A stretch of 32,750 nt of DNA. Origin: Nostoc sp. NMS9. Its GTDB lineage: Bacteria; Cyanobacteriota; Cyanobacteriia; Cyanobacteriales; Nostocaceae. Shown in pieces: positions 7,401 to 15,537 of the stretch (the stretch's first letter is position 1; each line of letters begins with the position of its first letter). The stretch lies in the NCBI RefSeq assembly GCF_017114995.1, contig NZ_JABXKL010000078.1:1-32750 (forward strand), given 5' to 3'. The translations under genes were made by a program, and so were the position numbers. Under the pieces are notes generated by a model. That model saw only the letters and a program-made list of their open reading frames with translations. It ran no database searches and was not told the DNA's origin.

Positions 7401-8435
7401 ATGGAAACTACCTGCATCATGCCACTTGCGGAAATAGAGCCAAATCCACTGATTGCTGACCTCCCCAAAGTAGACTTGCACATTCATCAGGAGTGGTCGC
7501 CGCGCCTTGACCGAGTGCTGGCGCGGCGTGAGGGACGGATACCCTACAATTGGCGCAATTGGGTAGAGCGGATGGTAGCTGAAACACCGCCTGGGATAGC
7601 ACGCCTGCGGCAACTTGCTACTGTTTTCCCTGCAACGCGAGATAGTGATGCGGAGCAAGAAAATTTCATCACCCGGATTGAGGATTTATTAGAAGAAGCA
7701 GCAGCAGACGGAGCCATCTTGGTAGAAGTGCGTTTTGGCAACGAAGATGTACTCAAACCAGACCTGATGACATTGTTCCGAGAAGCTGAGCGTCGCGTCC
7801 AAGCGCGGTATCCCAGACTCCGGGCTGAGGCAGTATTTATCTTGATTTTGGATCGGTTTGAAGGCGAACGCTTAAACCATCTAGTAAAAGCCTGTATTCA
7901 AGCAGGAGATGAAGGCTTAGGCGGAATAGATTTTCTTTACAAACCTTATGATACAGAAGCAGATTGGACTACGGCTTATCAAATTGCAGAGCAGGCAGCT
8001 AGCGCCGGGTTAGGAATCACCGCCCATGCTGGGGAATTCTCTACTGCCAATATTGCTGCTGCTCTGCGCGTACCTGGACTAACAAGAATCGGTCATGCAA
8101 CACACGCCATAAACGACCCGTTTATATTCGATTTACTGGCAAAGAGCGGCGTTACTGTTGAGTGTTCCCTGAGTTGTAACGTTATTCTGGGCGCTGTATC
8201 TTCCTACAGCGAGCATCCGGTTCAGCAGCTTGTGAAGTCTGGTATTCCCATCGCTCTGTGTACAGACAATCCTGTGCAAGTCTGCACGACCATTGGACGA
8301 GAGTATGCAGTAGCTCATGCCCTTGGTTTTTCCGCAGATGAATTGCTGGCTGTTACCCGTAATGCGATCGCAGTAGCGTTCACATCACCACAGCGCCGAA
8401 ATGAATTATTAGATGCTGTAGCAATGTATGACTGA
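7401..8435 (+). CDS. Adenosine deaminase-family hydrolase
   Basis: This 344-residue amidohydrolase has the ADA zinc and catalytic signature: HIH at 27-29, HAGE at 209-212 (zinc His209 and catalytic Glu212), GHATH with His232, and CTDNP at 288-291 holding the metal-binding Asp289. Two features differ from true adenosine deaminases: HIHQEWSPRL replaces the usual HLDG(A/S) substrate loop, and the second Asp of the canonical TDDP motif, which contacts the purine N7, is Asn290. A hydrolytic deaminase acting on a purine relative or another amino-heterocycle is likely; the substrate is unknown. Its last 8 bp overlap the downstream kinase-like gene, so the two are translationally coupled and probably act on the same compound. 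Confidence 0.85.
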   Translation: METTCIMPLAEIEPNPLIADLPKVDLHIHQEWSPRLDRVLARREGRIPYNWRNWVERMVAETPPGIARLRQLATVFPATRDSDAEQENFITRIEDLLEEAAADGAILVEVRFGNEDVLKPDLMTLFREAERRVQARYPRLRAEAVFILILDRFEGERLNHLVKACIQAGDEGLGGIDFLYKPYDTEADWTTAYQIAEQAASAGLGITAHAGEFSTANIAAALRVPGLTRIGHATHAINDPFIFDLLAKSGVTVECSLSCNVILGAVSSYSEHPVQQLVKSGIPIALCTDNPVQVCTTIGREYAVAHALGFSADELLAVTRNAIAVAFTSPQRRNELLDAVAMYD

Positions 8436-9120
8436 TACACGCACTGCTGTCTTGGAAACAATAGCGGATACTTTAATCGAGCGTGCTGATGCTCTGCCTT
8501 TTCGTGTTCTGCAAGTAGCAGTGACAGGCATTACTGCTAGTGGCAAATCCACTTTGGCACAGGAGCTAGCGCAGATATTAACCAGACGTGGAAGAAGTTC
8601 TGTTCACATTGCAGTGGATGATTTTCATAACCCACGCGATCTGCGCTATCGCCGAGGTCGTGAGTCGGCTGAAGGCTACTATTTTGATGCTTACAACTAT
8701 CCGCTCCTCAAAAAGCTTGTGCTTGAACCGCTCGGATCTGGAGGTAATTTAATCTACCAGGCACGTGGGTTCGACTTGGAAAGAGATGCTCCAGTGGAAG
8801 AGATACTTAATAAAGCCAATCCTGGAGATATTTTTCTTTTTGCTGCCAGTTTTTTGCTACGACCAGAGATTGTCTCTTACTTTGACTATCGTATCTATAT
8901 AGATACAGATTTTGATGTGGCCGAGCAGCGTGGGGTAGACAGAGATGCAGCACGGCTTGAGTCTTGGGAAAACGCAGTTCGTCTGTATCGTCAGCGATAC
9001 CATGCCGCACAACGAATCTATTTTGCAGAATCTAATCCTGTGCAGTATGCCGATGCTTTATTAAAAAACAATAATTTGGCAGAACCGATTCTCTTCTTGA
9101 GAGCAAATCATCTTTCCTAA
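8428..9120 (+). CDS. Uridine kinase-like P-loop nucleoside kinase
   Basis: The 230-residue protein starts with a helical leader, then a Walker A motif GITASGKST (34-42), a kinase DDFH motif (64-67) followed by a basic RYRRGRESAEGYYFDAYNYP stretch, and a Walker-B-like hydrophobic strand ending IYIDTD. This is the arrangement of the uridine kinase/phosphoribulokinase superfamily, whose members phosphorylate nucleosides or pantothenate-like alcohols with ATP. The ATG overlaps the end of the deaminase-like gene by 8 bp. Together they could deaminate and then phosphorylate a nucleoside or analogue. The phosphoryl acceptor cannot be read from the sequence. Confidence 0.8.
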   Translation: MTDTRTAVLETIADTLIERADALPFRVLQVAVTGITASGKSTLAQELAQILTRRGRSSVHIAVDDFHNPRDLRYRRGRESAEGYYFDAYNYPLLKKLVLEPLGSGGNLIYQARGFDLERDAPVEEILNKANPGDIFLFAASFLLRPEIVSYFDYRIYIDTDFDVAEQRGVDRDAARLESWENAVRLYRQRYHAAQRIYFAESNPVQYADALLKNNNLAEPILFLRANHLS

Positions 9121-9197
9121 TTTATTGACCAGATTTTTTCAAATGTTAAAACGATAGAGATTTGAACTCAGTATCTAATGACGATCGCACTTTTTTT

Positions 9198-9791
9198 ATG
9201 AAATTCTTCTATACACCTAACTCTCCCTATGCACGCATTGCACGGGTAGCAATAATAGAATTGAATCTGTGCAATCGCATCGAAACGCAAAAAGTCATTG
9301 CACGAGATCCAAACAGCGACCTATTGAATTACAACCCTACAGGTAAAGTACCAACTCTAGCGACTGACGACGGATTTATCTTGAGTGAAACACGTATAAT
9401 ATGCGCTTATCTGAATCACTTAAATCCTGAAATTAAACTAGTTGCTGACATTTCTAATGGCTTTTTACAGCAACTCGAAGGTATGACTGGTGGGTTCATA
9501 GATGGTATTGCTGTCTGGGTAAGGGAGTTAAGGCGTCCCCACAGTGAGCAGTCTACTGGGGTGATCGAGTTTGAGCGTGAGCGGGCGTTGAGAATTTTGG
9601 ACTATTTCGAGAAGATATCAGATAAACTCGACCAAACTCCAAAACTTGCTCATATAACCCTCGCCTCTTCACTGGGACTAGAGATCCGTCTTCCCAATCT
9701 GCAATGGCGGCAAAAATATTCAAAACTTGCTCATTGGTACGATGAATTCTCTAAACTACCCTCTATCCAAGCAACAAGACCAGAGTCCTAA
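9198..9791 (+). CDS. Glutathione S-transferase family protein
   Basis: The start at 9198 gives 197 residues beginning MKFFYTPNSPYARIARV; a TTG at 9162 would add 12 residues that do not fit the fold. The N-terminal thioredoxin-like domain carries the SPYARKV-type active-site helix, the cis-proline motif GKVPTL (about 50-55) and the glutathione-contacting SETRIICAYL motif. The C-terminal half is helical as in GST. Family members conjugate glutathione to electrophiles or act as isomerases, reductases or dehalogenases. No good ribosome site is visible. It lies 77 bp after the kinase and 68 bp before the flavin monooxygenase. Confidence 0.85.
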   Translation: MKFFYTPNSPYARIARVAIIELNLCNRIETQKVIARDPNSDLLNYNPTGKVPTLATDDGFILSETRIICAYLNHLNPEIKLVADISNGFLQQLEGMTGGFIDGIAVWVRELRRPHSEQSTGVIEFERERALRILDYFEKISDKLDQTPKLAHITLASSLGLEIRLPNLQWRQKYSKLAHWYDEFSKLPSIQATRPES

Positions 9792-9859
9792 TAACTAACA
9801 TTTTATTGTTCCAAACAAGAGAACGAAAAAAGCACAAGTACGCCCTCACAAATAGAAAT

Positions 9860-11239
9860 ATGAGTACAAAAAAACAACTTAAACTCGGAGCATTTTTACC
9901 CGGCAGTGGTCATCACGTCGCAGCATGGCGACATCCCAAAACTCCGGCTGATGGAGGTCTGAACTTCCAACATTACAAGCAGCTGGCACAAACGGCTGAA
10001 CGGGGTAAATTTGATATGCTTTTCCTCGCAGATGGTTTAGCCGTCTGGGATCGAGGGCAAGGGACTGAGGCTTTTAGTCGTTCGGGACAATTCAGTGTCC
10101 ACTTTGAACCTTTAACCTTGTTGTCGGCTCTGTCTGCGGTGACAGAAAATATCGGGTTGGTGGCAACATCATCAACGACTTATGATGAACCTTTTCATCT
10201 CGCCCGCAAGTTTGCATCACTAGATTATCTCAGCGGTGGTCGTGCCGGATGGAATCTTGTAACCTCTGCTGCTGAAGCCGCAGCGCAGAATTTTAGCCAA
10301 GAAAACCACCTAGAACACTCGCTGCGCTATGAACGGGCGAGGGAATTTGTGGATGTTGTCACCAAACTTTGGGACAGTTGGGAAGACGATGCTTTCCTCC
10401 ACAATAAGGAGTCAGGTATTTACTTTGATGCAGAAAAGTTGCATATTCCCCATCACAAGGGCAAATATTTTTCGGTGCGCGGCCCGCTCAATGTGGCGCG
10501 TCCACCGCAGGGATATCCAGTAATCGTACAAGCGGGATCTTCCGAAGCTGGCCAGGATTTGGCTGCCCAAACAGCAGAGGCGATTTTCACTGCACAACAG
10601 ACATTGGCAGAAGCTCAAGCCTTCTACGCCAGCGTCAAGGAGAGATTAGCTAAATACGGACGTTCCCCTGACCATCTTAAAATTATGCCAGGGGTATTCC
10701 CAGTGATTGGTAAGACTGAGCAAGAAGCTAAGGATAAATATGAGCAACTTCAGGAGTTGATTCATCCGCTGGTCGGATTAGGGCTGCTTTCTGGGCTAGT
10801 GGGTGGCCATGATTTGTCCAAGTATCCCCTAGATGGGCCGCTGCCGGATCTGCCAGATACCAACGCTGGCAAAAGCCGCTTGCAGTTGATTACCGATCTT
10901 GCCCGCAGAGAGAACTTAACAATCCGACAACTGTATTTGTGGATTGCAGGAGCGCGGGGACATCGAACGATTCTCGGAACACCAGAACACATTGCCGATC
11001 AGTTAGAAGATTGGTTCGTCAATGGTGGAGCTGATGGATTTAACATTATGCCACCCTGGCTACCTGGGGGTTTAGATGAATTCGTGGACTTGGTAATTCC
11101 CGAACTGCAACGTCGAGGAATATTTCGTACTGAGTATGAAGGTAGTACTTTACGCGAGAATCTTGGTTTGCCCCGTCCGGTGAACCAGTTCACCACAAAG
11201 ACTGCTTCTGAACCTGTGGGCGTCGGTTCCTTGGCATAG
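9860..11239 (+). CDS. LLM-class flavin-dependent monooxygenase (NtaA/SnaA/DszA type)
   Basis: From the ATG at 9860 (MSTKKQLKLGAFLPGSGHH) the protein has 459 residues; an upstream in-frame start at 9806 would add 18 residues with no family match. It is a bacterial-luciferase-like TIM-barrel enzyme using reduced FMN from a partner reductase. Family features are WRHP in the N-terminus, the FDMLFLADG strand (about 50-58), NLVTSAAEAAAQNF and SGGRAGWN around 140-160, GYPVIVQAGSSEAGQ (FMN phosphate region), the GTPEHIADQLEDWF helix and DGFNIMPPWLP. Relatives oxidise nitrilotriacetate, dibenzothiophene sulfone, dimethyl sulfide or pyrimidine-like compounds. With the TauD-type dioxygenase and the TauE-type exporter it hints at C-S or C-N bond cleavage. 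Confidence 0.9.
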   Translation: MSTKKQLKLGAFLPGSGHHVAAWRHPKTPADGGLNFQHYKQLAQTAERGKFDMLFLADGLAVWDRGQGTEAFSRSGQFSVHFEPLTLLSALSAVTENIGLVATSSTTYDEPFHLARKFASLDYLSGGRAGWNLVTSAAEAAAQNFSQENHLEHSLRYERAREFVDVVTKLWDSWEDDAFLHNKESGIYFDAEKLHIPHHKGKYFSVRGPLNVARPPQGYPVIVQAGSSEAGQDLAAQTAEAIFTAQQTLAEAQAFYASVKERLAKYGRSPDHLKIMPGVFPVIGKTEQEAKDKYEQLQELIHPLVGLGLLSGLVGGHDLSKYPLDGPLPDLPDTNAGKSRLQLITDLARRENLTIRQLYLWIAGARGHRTILGTPEHIADQLEDWFVNGGADGFNIMPPWLPGGLDEFVDLVIPELQRRGIFRTEYEGSTLRENLGLPRPVNQFTTKTASEPVGVGSLA

Positions 11240-11362
11240 TTTTGATTGAACAACTGGCAGTGTTTTTGAAGCGACGGCTTTGATTTCCTCAAACTTCATC
11301 TGGTTTGTTATTCCAGTGGTTTTAACAATACAATCAAGTCGTCTCTAAGGAAACTTTTTATC

Positions 11363-12325
11363 GTGTTGGGCATCCTAACGGTTCTTCTATCCTCCTTTGT
11401 TTTGACGTTTCACAACGTTACTGTCCGAGTTTTGTTTTCAGAACATCTCGTACTAGGTTTATTTTTACTCGGTGGATACGTTAAACCGGATTTGCAGAAT
11501 TCCTTCTTGCTGATGTTCATGCGAATGCTGCTGGTGGTTCCACTCATGGCATCTCTATCATTCAAGCTATATCCATCTGCTTGGACAGAACTCCAAGACT
11601 TGTTCACCCGCAAGCGTAGGGATGTTCTGATTCAAGCTCTTGGCTGTGGAGTGCTGATGTTTGTGTATATTGCCTCACTCTACATTGCTATTGGCTTGAT
11701 TCCCACAGGTATTGCCTTGACCCTCTTCTTCACCTATCCCGTATTTACAGCGCTGCTGTCTTGGAGGTTTTTTGGCGATCGCCCCACATTGTTCCGTTGG
11801 CTAGTAATGGCTATTATTCTGGTAGGAAGCGCTCTCACCATTCCCCAATCTTCTGCTACCTACAGCAGTCATACCATTGCGATCGGCATTTTTGCTAGTT
11901 TTGGCGCTGGGATTGTTTACGCCTTTTATTGCATCATTGCTCAAAAATGTTTAGAAAAATTCCATCCAATTCCCTTTACCTGGATCAGTTTTGCTTCCAC
12001 TTTATTGCTTTCTGGTATTAGTTTACTGTTTTGGCCAGCTAAGAGCGGCCAACTTGATTGGACACCCCTATGGATTGGTAGCATATTTTCCGGTCTTGTC
12101 AGCTTTCTCGGACACACTTTAAACAATGTGGGGATTCGGATGGTTGGCGCTTCTACCGCTTCCATAATTGGCTCTAGCAGTCCAGCATTGACAGCGTTAG
12201 TTGCATGGATAACCATTAACGAAACTTTAAATGTGATTCAGAGTGTAGGGATTGGTGTTGTCACATTGGGGATCGCGTTACTTAGTGCAGAAGGCTTTGT
12301 GAAATCGCTCAAAATTAGGGGTTGA
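11363..12325 (+). CDS. EamA/DMT-family transporter
   Basis: A 320-residue hydrophobic protein with about ten predicted membrane segments, arranged as two EamA repeats. The first includes IALTLFFTYPVFTALLSWRFFGDRPTL-like sequence around residues 113-140, and the second the matching SIIGSSSPALTALVAWITINE segment. Drug/metabolite transporters of this type export amino acids, nucleosides or small metabolites across the inner membrane. The start is a GTG at 11363, preceded by a TAAGGA about 11 nt upstream. It lies 123 bp after the monooxygenase and 15 bp before the HAD gene. It could export or import a pathway compound of this gene run. Confidence 0.85.
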   Translation: MLGILTVLLSSFVLTFHNVTVRVLFSEHLVLGLFLLGGYVKPDLQNSFLLMFMRMLLVVPLMASLSFKLYPSAWTELQDLFTRKRRDVLIQALGCGVLMFVYIASLYIAIGLIPTGIALTLFFTYPVFTALLSWRFFGDRPTLFRWLVMAIILVGSALTIPQSSATYSSHTIAIGIFASFGAGIVYAFYCIIAQKCLEKFHPIPFTWISFASTLLLSGISLLFWPAKSGQLDWTPLWIGSIFSGLVSFLGHTLNNVGIRMVGASTASIIGSSSPALTALVAWITINETLNVIQSVGIGVVTLGIALLSAEGFVKSLKIRG

Positions 12326-12340
12326 ATTGGGAATTAAGAT

Positions 12341-12997
12341 ATGCCTTTCTCCGCTATCCTTTTCGATCTTGATGGGACTTTGACAGATCCTAAACCTGGC
12401 ATCACTGGTTGCATTCAGTATGCGCTCTCTGAACTCGGTTACAAATCACCGAATGCTGATGAATTAAATTGGTGTATTGGCCCACCACTCAAAGATAGTT
12501 TTTCGCAATTACTCAATACCTTGGATCGCACAGTAATTGAACAGGCTCTTTTACTATATCGTCGTCGCTTTGCCACAATTGGATTATTTGAAAACTCACT
12601 TTATCCCCAAATTACAGAAGTTTTAAAAGCAATTCGTTTTGCTGGCTATAAAACTTTTGTTGCGACTTCCAAGCCATATATTTATGCGACGCAAATTATT
12701 GAATATTTTGGCTTATCATTGCTTTTTGATGGTGTTTATGGTAGTGAACTTGACGGAACGCGGAGCATAAAAGGTGACTTAATTCACCATATTTTATTAA
12801 CAGAAAAACTTTTACCATCTACTGTGGTGATGGTAGGCGATCGCTCACATGACATCATTGGAGCCAAACGCCATCACATCGCTTCAATTGGTGTCACCTA
12901 TGGCTATGGAACTGAGGAGGAATTAAAAGCTCATGGTGCTGACTTGATTGCCCATTCTCCAAGTGATATCCCCAGACTTATAATTCGTAATTCGTAA
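12341..12997 (+). CDS. HAD-family phosphatase (phosphoglycolate phosphatase-like)
   Basis: The 218-residue protein has the HAD motifs in order: motif I FDLDGTLTD (8-16), a helical cap beginning ITGCIQYAL, motif II in FVATSKP, and motif IV MVGDRSHDIIGAK followed by GVTYGYG. It is a class IA hydrolase acting on a small phosphate ester such as phosphoglycolate or a nucleotide. The last five residues (IIRNS) and the stop codon are encoded by a heptamer tandem repeat that runs from 12981, so the natural C-terminus may have been altered. It is 15 bp after the transporter and 16 bp before the TauE-like gene. Confidence 0.88.
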   Translation: MPFSAILFDLDGTLTDPKPGITGCIQYALSELGYKSPNADELNWCIGPPLKDSFSQLLNTLDRTVIEQALLLYRRRFATIGLFENSLYPQITEVLKAIRFAGYKTFVATSKPYIYATQIIEYFGLSLLFDGVYGSELDGTRSIKGDLIHHILLTEKLLPSTVVMVGDRSHDIIGAKRHHIASIGVTYGYGTEEELKAHGADLIAHSPSDIPRLIIRNS

Positions 12998-13012
12998 TTC
13001 ATAATTCATAAT
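12981..13012. repeat. Heptanucleotide tandem repeat (taattcg/taattca)
   Basis: Two copies of taattcg (12981-12994) and two of taattca (12995-13008) plus a partial taat. It covers the end of the HAD coding region, supplies its TAA stop (12995-12997), and runs to one base before the ATG of the next gene, leaving no visible Shine-Dalgarno sequence there. Confidence 0.92.
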
Positions 13013-13013
13013 A

Positions 13014-13790
13014 ATGCCGCCATCATTAACGTTTATCCATAGTTTGCTTCTCTTCAGTACCGCTTTCATTGCAGGCGGTTTAAATGCTGTAGCGGGTGGT
13101 GGAAGCTTTATCACGTTTCCAACTCTCGTCTTTACGGGTGTACCCCCGATCGCAGCTAACGCCACCAATAATACCGCGATTTGGGTGGCTGCTCTAGCCA
13201 GTGCTGGAGCATATCGTCAAGATTTAGGCATCGAGCGGCGAGATTTTTTACTTCTATGTGGCGTCAGTTTAGTTGGTGGCATGATTGGCTCCATAGCTTT
13301 GTTGTATACATCGCCAGATATCTTTAAAAAGCTGATTCCCTATCTATTGCTGCTAGCAACAGTTGTATTTACCTTTGGCGAACCGTTCAAAAAGTGGTTG
13401 CAGCGTCAAAACCAGAATACATCACCGGAATCTGTACCCTTGTTTAATTTGGTACTGGCTCAACTAGCGATCGCAATCTATGGCGGTTTCTTCGGCGCAG
13501 GTTTAGGGATTTTAATGCTGGCAACTCTGACATTTTTAGGTATCAAAAGTATTCACAAAATGAATGCTTTTAAGACATTTTTAGGGAGTTGTATCAATGG
13601 AATTGCGATCGTTCCATTTATTTTTGCAGGTGTGATTGCTTGGCATCAAGCTATTTTGATGGCAGTCGGTGGCTCTCTTGGTGGTTATTTAAGCGCCCAT
13701 TATGCTCGTCAACTTGAACCCCACTTAATTCGGAAATTTGTCATGATTGTTGCCTTCAGCATGACTGCCTACTTTTTTATTCACGGTTAA
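13014..13790 (+). CDS. TauE/SafE-family anion exporter
   Basis: This 258-residue membrane protein has about eight hydrophobic segments and the two half-repeat signatures of the TauE/SafE family: AGGLNAVAGGGSFITFPTL near residues 20-38 and GGFFGAGLGILMLATLTFLG near 157-176. The family exports sulfite, sulfoacetate or related organosulfonates in sulfonate-degrading bacteria, though many members are uncharacterised. The start ATG directly abuts a tandem repeat, so initiation probably depends on coupling to the HAD gene ending 16 bp upstream. Its position in the same run as a TauD-type dioxygenase agrees with disposal of sulfite or another sulfur anion; this is inferred. Confidence 0.85.
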   Translation: MPPSLTFIHSLLLFSTAFIAGGLNAVAGGGSFITFPTLVFTGVPPIAANATNNTAIWVAALASAGAYRQDLGIERRDFLLLCGVSLVGGMIGSIALLYTSPDIFKKLIPYLLLLATVVFTFGEPFKKWLQRQNQNTSPESVPLFNLVLAQLAIAIYGGFFGAGLGILMLATLTFLGIKSIHKMNAFKTFLGSCINGIAIVPFIFAGVIAWHQAILMAVGGSLGGYLSAHYARQLEPHLIRKFVMIVAFSMTAYFFIHG

Positions 13791-13817
13791 GACCTGGGAA
13801 CTACTCAGGGGTGATAT

Positions 13818-15071
13818 ATGGAAGCATCAAAAAAATCACAAGTCGTGCTCCGTGCTTTTAGTTCTAGAAATTTTCGCCTGTACTACATAGGTCAGGCAAT
13901 TTCTCTGATTGGTACGTCCATGACTCAAGTGGCTACTAGTTGGTTAGTATATCGCCTCACCGATTCCGCTTGGTTACTCGGTCTAGTGGGCTTTGCCAGC
14001 CAAATTCCCACGCTTGTTTTGATTCCTCTGGGTGGAATCGTCGCCGATCGCACGAACCGCCATCGTATTCTGCTTGTCGCCCAAGTTCTGGGGATGCTTC
14101 AGTCTTTGGCTCTGACATGGCTGGCTTTGAGCGGTACTATTAACGTCTGGCAGATTGCATTTCTTGGTGTGTTGCAAGGGATAATCAACGCCTTCGATAT
14201 TCCCACCCGACAGGCATTTTTACCAGAAACGGTCAGTAAGGAAAATCTTGGGAATGCGATCGCCTTGTACTCCTCCCTTGTCAGCGTTTCAGTTATGGTT
14301 GGGCCTGCGATCGCGGGCTTGTTAATTGCGGCAATGGGATCGGGGCTTTGTTTTCTGCTCGATAGTATCAGTTACATCGCCGTAATTATTGCCCTTCTTG
14401 CAATGAACCTTGCCCCCAAAAAAGCTGTTATTTCCAAACGCAAACCTTTAGAAGAATTAAAAACTAGTTTTAAATATGCCTTTGGGTTTTTGCCAATTCG
14501 CTCAGTCTTGATTGGTTCGGCTTTAGTTTGCTGCGTATGGGGATTTTACTTAGCTTTGGGGCCGATTTTTGCCAAGGAGATTTTGCAGGGTGGCCCTAAC
14601 ACCTTCGGCTTCTTGATGACAGCTTCCAGTTTGGGAACCTTAGCAGGTGGTATCTATTTAACTAAGCATAGCAATGTACTGGAGTCGGGTAAAGTTCTAG
14701 CATTGGGTATATGTTTTATGGGAGTAAGCTTGATTGTCTTTGCCCTATCTCGTGTATTTTGGCTTTCGCTGCTCTCATTATTAGCGGCTGGTTTCGGCTT
14801 TATTTTACAGATAATTGCCGGACGCACTTTGCTTCAGTTGTTGGTGAGCGATGAAAATCGCGGACAAATTACCGGTCTTTACGTTATGGCATCTACAGGC
14901 GCAGTACCTATAGGTAACTTAATAGCTGGCGCACTAGCAAGTAAAATTGGTAGTAGCAATACTGTCATCCTTGGTGCAAGTATTTGTATTGCAGGCTCAA
15001 TTTTCTTTATGCAGCAAATCTCCACCTTCCGCGATCTGATTCGTCTGAATCTACCTACTGAAGGAGCTTAA
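13818..15071 (+). CDS. MFS transporter, enterobactin-exporter-like (MFS_3)
   Basis: The 417-residue protein has about twelve membrane segments. The N-terminus reads FSSRNFRLYYIGQAISLIG, typical of MFS_3 exporters such as EntS, and the conserved loop between segments 2 and 3 is GGIVADRTNRHRILL. A second typical stretch is GIINAFDIPTRQAFLPE. Relatives export siderophores, drugs or secondary metabolites using the proton gradient. An AGGGGTGA ribosome site lies about 8 nt before the ATG. With the EamA and TauE proteins it makes three transporters within one gene run, suggesting traffic of pathway products across the membrane. Confidence 0.88.
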   Translation: MEASKKSQVVLRAFSSRNFRLYYIGQAISLIGTSMTQVATSWLVYRLTDSAWLLGLVGFASQIPTLVLIPLGGIVADRTNRHRILLVAQVLGMLQSLALTWLALSGTINVWQIAFLGVLQGIINAFDIPTRQAFLPETVSKENLGNAIALYSSLVSVSVMVGPAIAGLLIAAMGSGLCFLLDSISYIAVIIALLAMNLAPKKAVISKRKPLEELKTSFKYAFGFLPIRSVLIGSALVCCVWGFYLALGPIFAKEILQGGPNTFGFLMTASSLGTLAGGIYLTKHSNVLESGKVLALGICFMGVSLIVFALSRVFWLSLLSLLAAGFGFILQIIAGRTLLQLLVSDENRGQITGLYVMASTGAVPIGNLIAGALASKIGSSNTVILGASICIAGSIFFMQQISTFRDLIRLNLPTEGA

Positions 15072-15139
15072 AAGAAAAATAGCTCTGGCTATTTGAAAGA
15101 GTGCATAATCAGCCATAACACCAAAAATTGATAACAACA

Positions 15140-15526
15140 ATGACTACTATAAATGACCCTGCTGTTGTAGCTGAAGTAACTGATTTGTACCTCAAGTATG
15201 AAGAAGCCCTTTCTAATAACAATTTGGAGGTGATGGATAGCTTATTTTGGGATGCACCCGAAGTAGTGCGGTTTGGAATTACAGAAAACCTGTATGGTGG
15301 CGATGAAGTTCGTAACTTTCGCCAGAATCGACCAAACCCAAAAATAGAGCGAGAAATCTCGAATCTCAAGGTTGTAACCTTTGGGAAAGATGCAGCAACA
15401 GTAACTTTAGAATTTCGCCGGATTATCAATGGTGTAGAGCGTTTCGGGCGACAAAGCCAGACTTGGTACAGGTTTACCGAAGGATGGAAGGTGGTTTCAG
15501 CACACGTTTCATTATTGCCAGTGTGA
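15140..15526 (+). CDS. DUF3225 (AtzH/HpxZ-like) SnoaL-fold protein
   Basis: The start at 15140 gives 128 residues (MTTINDPAVV); an upstream TTG would add four. The sequence has a SnoaL/NTF2-like pattern and the DUF3225 signature EALSNNNLEVMDSLFW and VVRFGITENLYGG followed by VRNFRQNRP. Characterised relatives are AtzH of cyanuric acid degradation, which acts on 1,3-dicarboxyurea-type compounds, and HpxZ of oxalurate catabolism. It is therefore consistent with breakdown of a nitrogen-rich ring or ureido compound. It ends 11 bp before the diiron protein gene, so they are co-transcribed. Confidence 0.8.
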   Translation: MTTINDPAVVAEVTDLYLKYEEALSNNNLEVMDSLFWDAPEVVRFGITENLYGGDEVRNFRQNRPNPKIEREISNLKVVTFGKDAATVTLEFRRIINGVERFGRQSQTWYRFTEGWKVVSAHVSLLPV

Positions 15527-15537
15527 GTTTTAAAACT

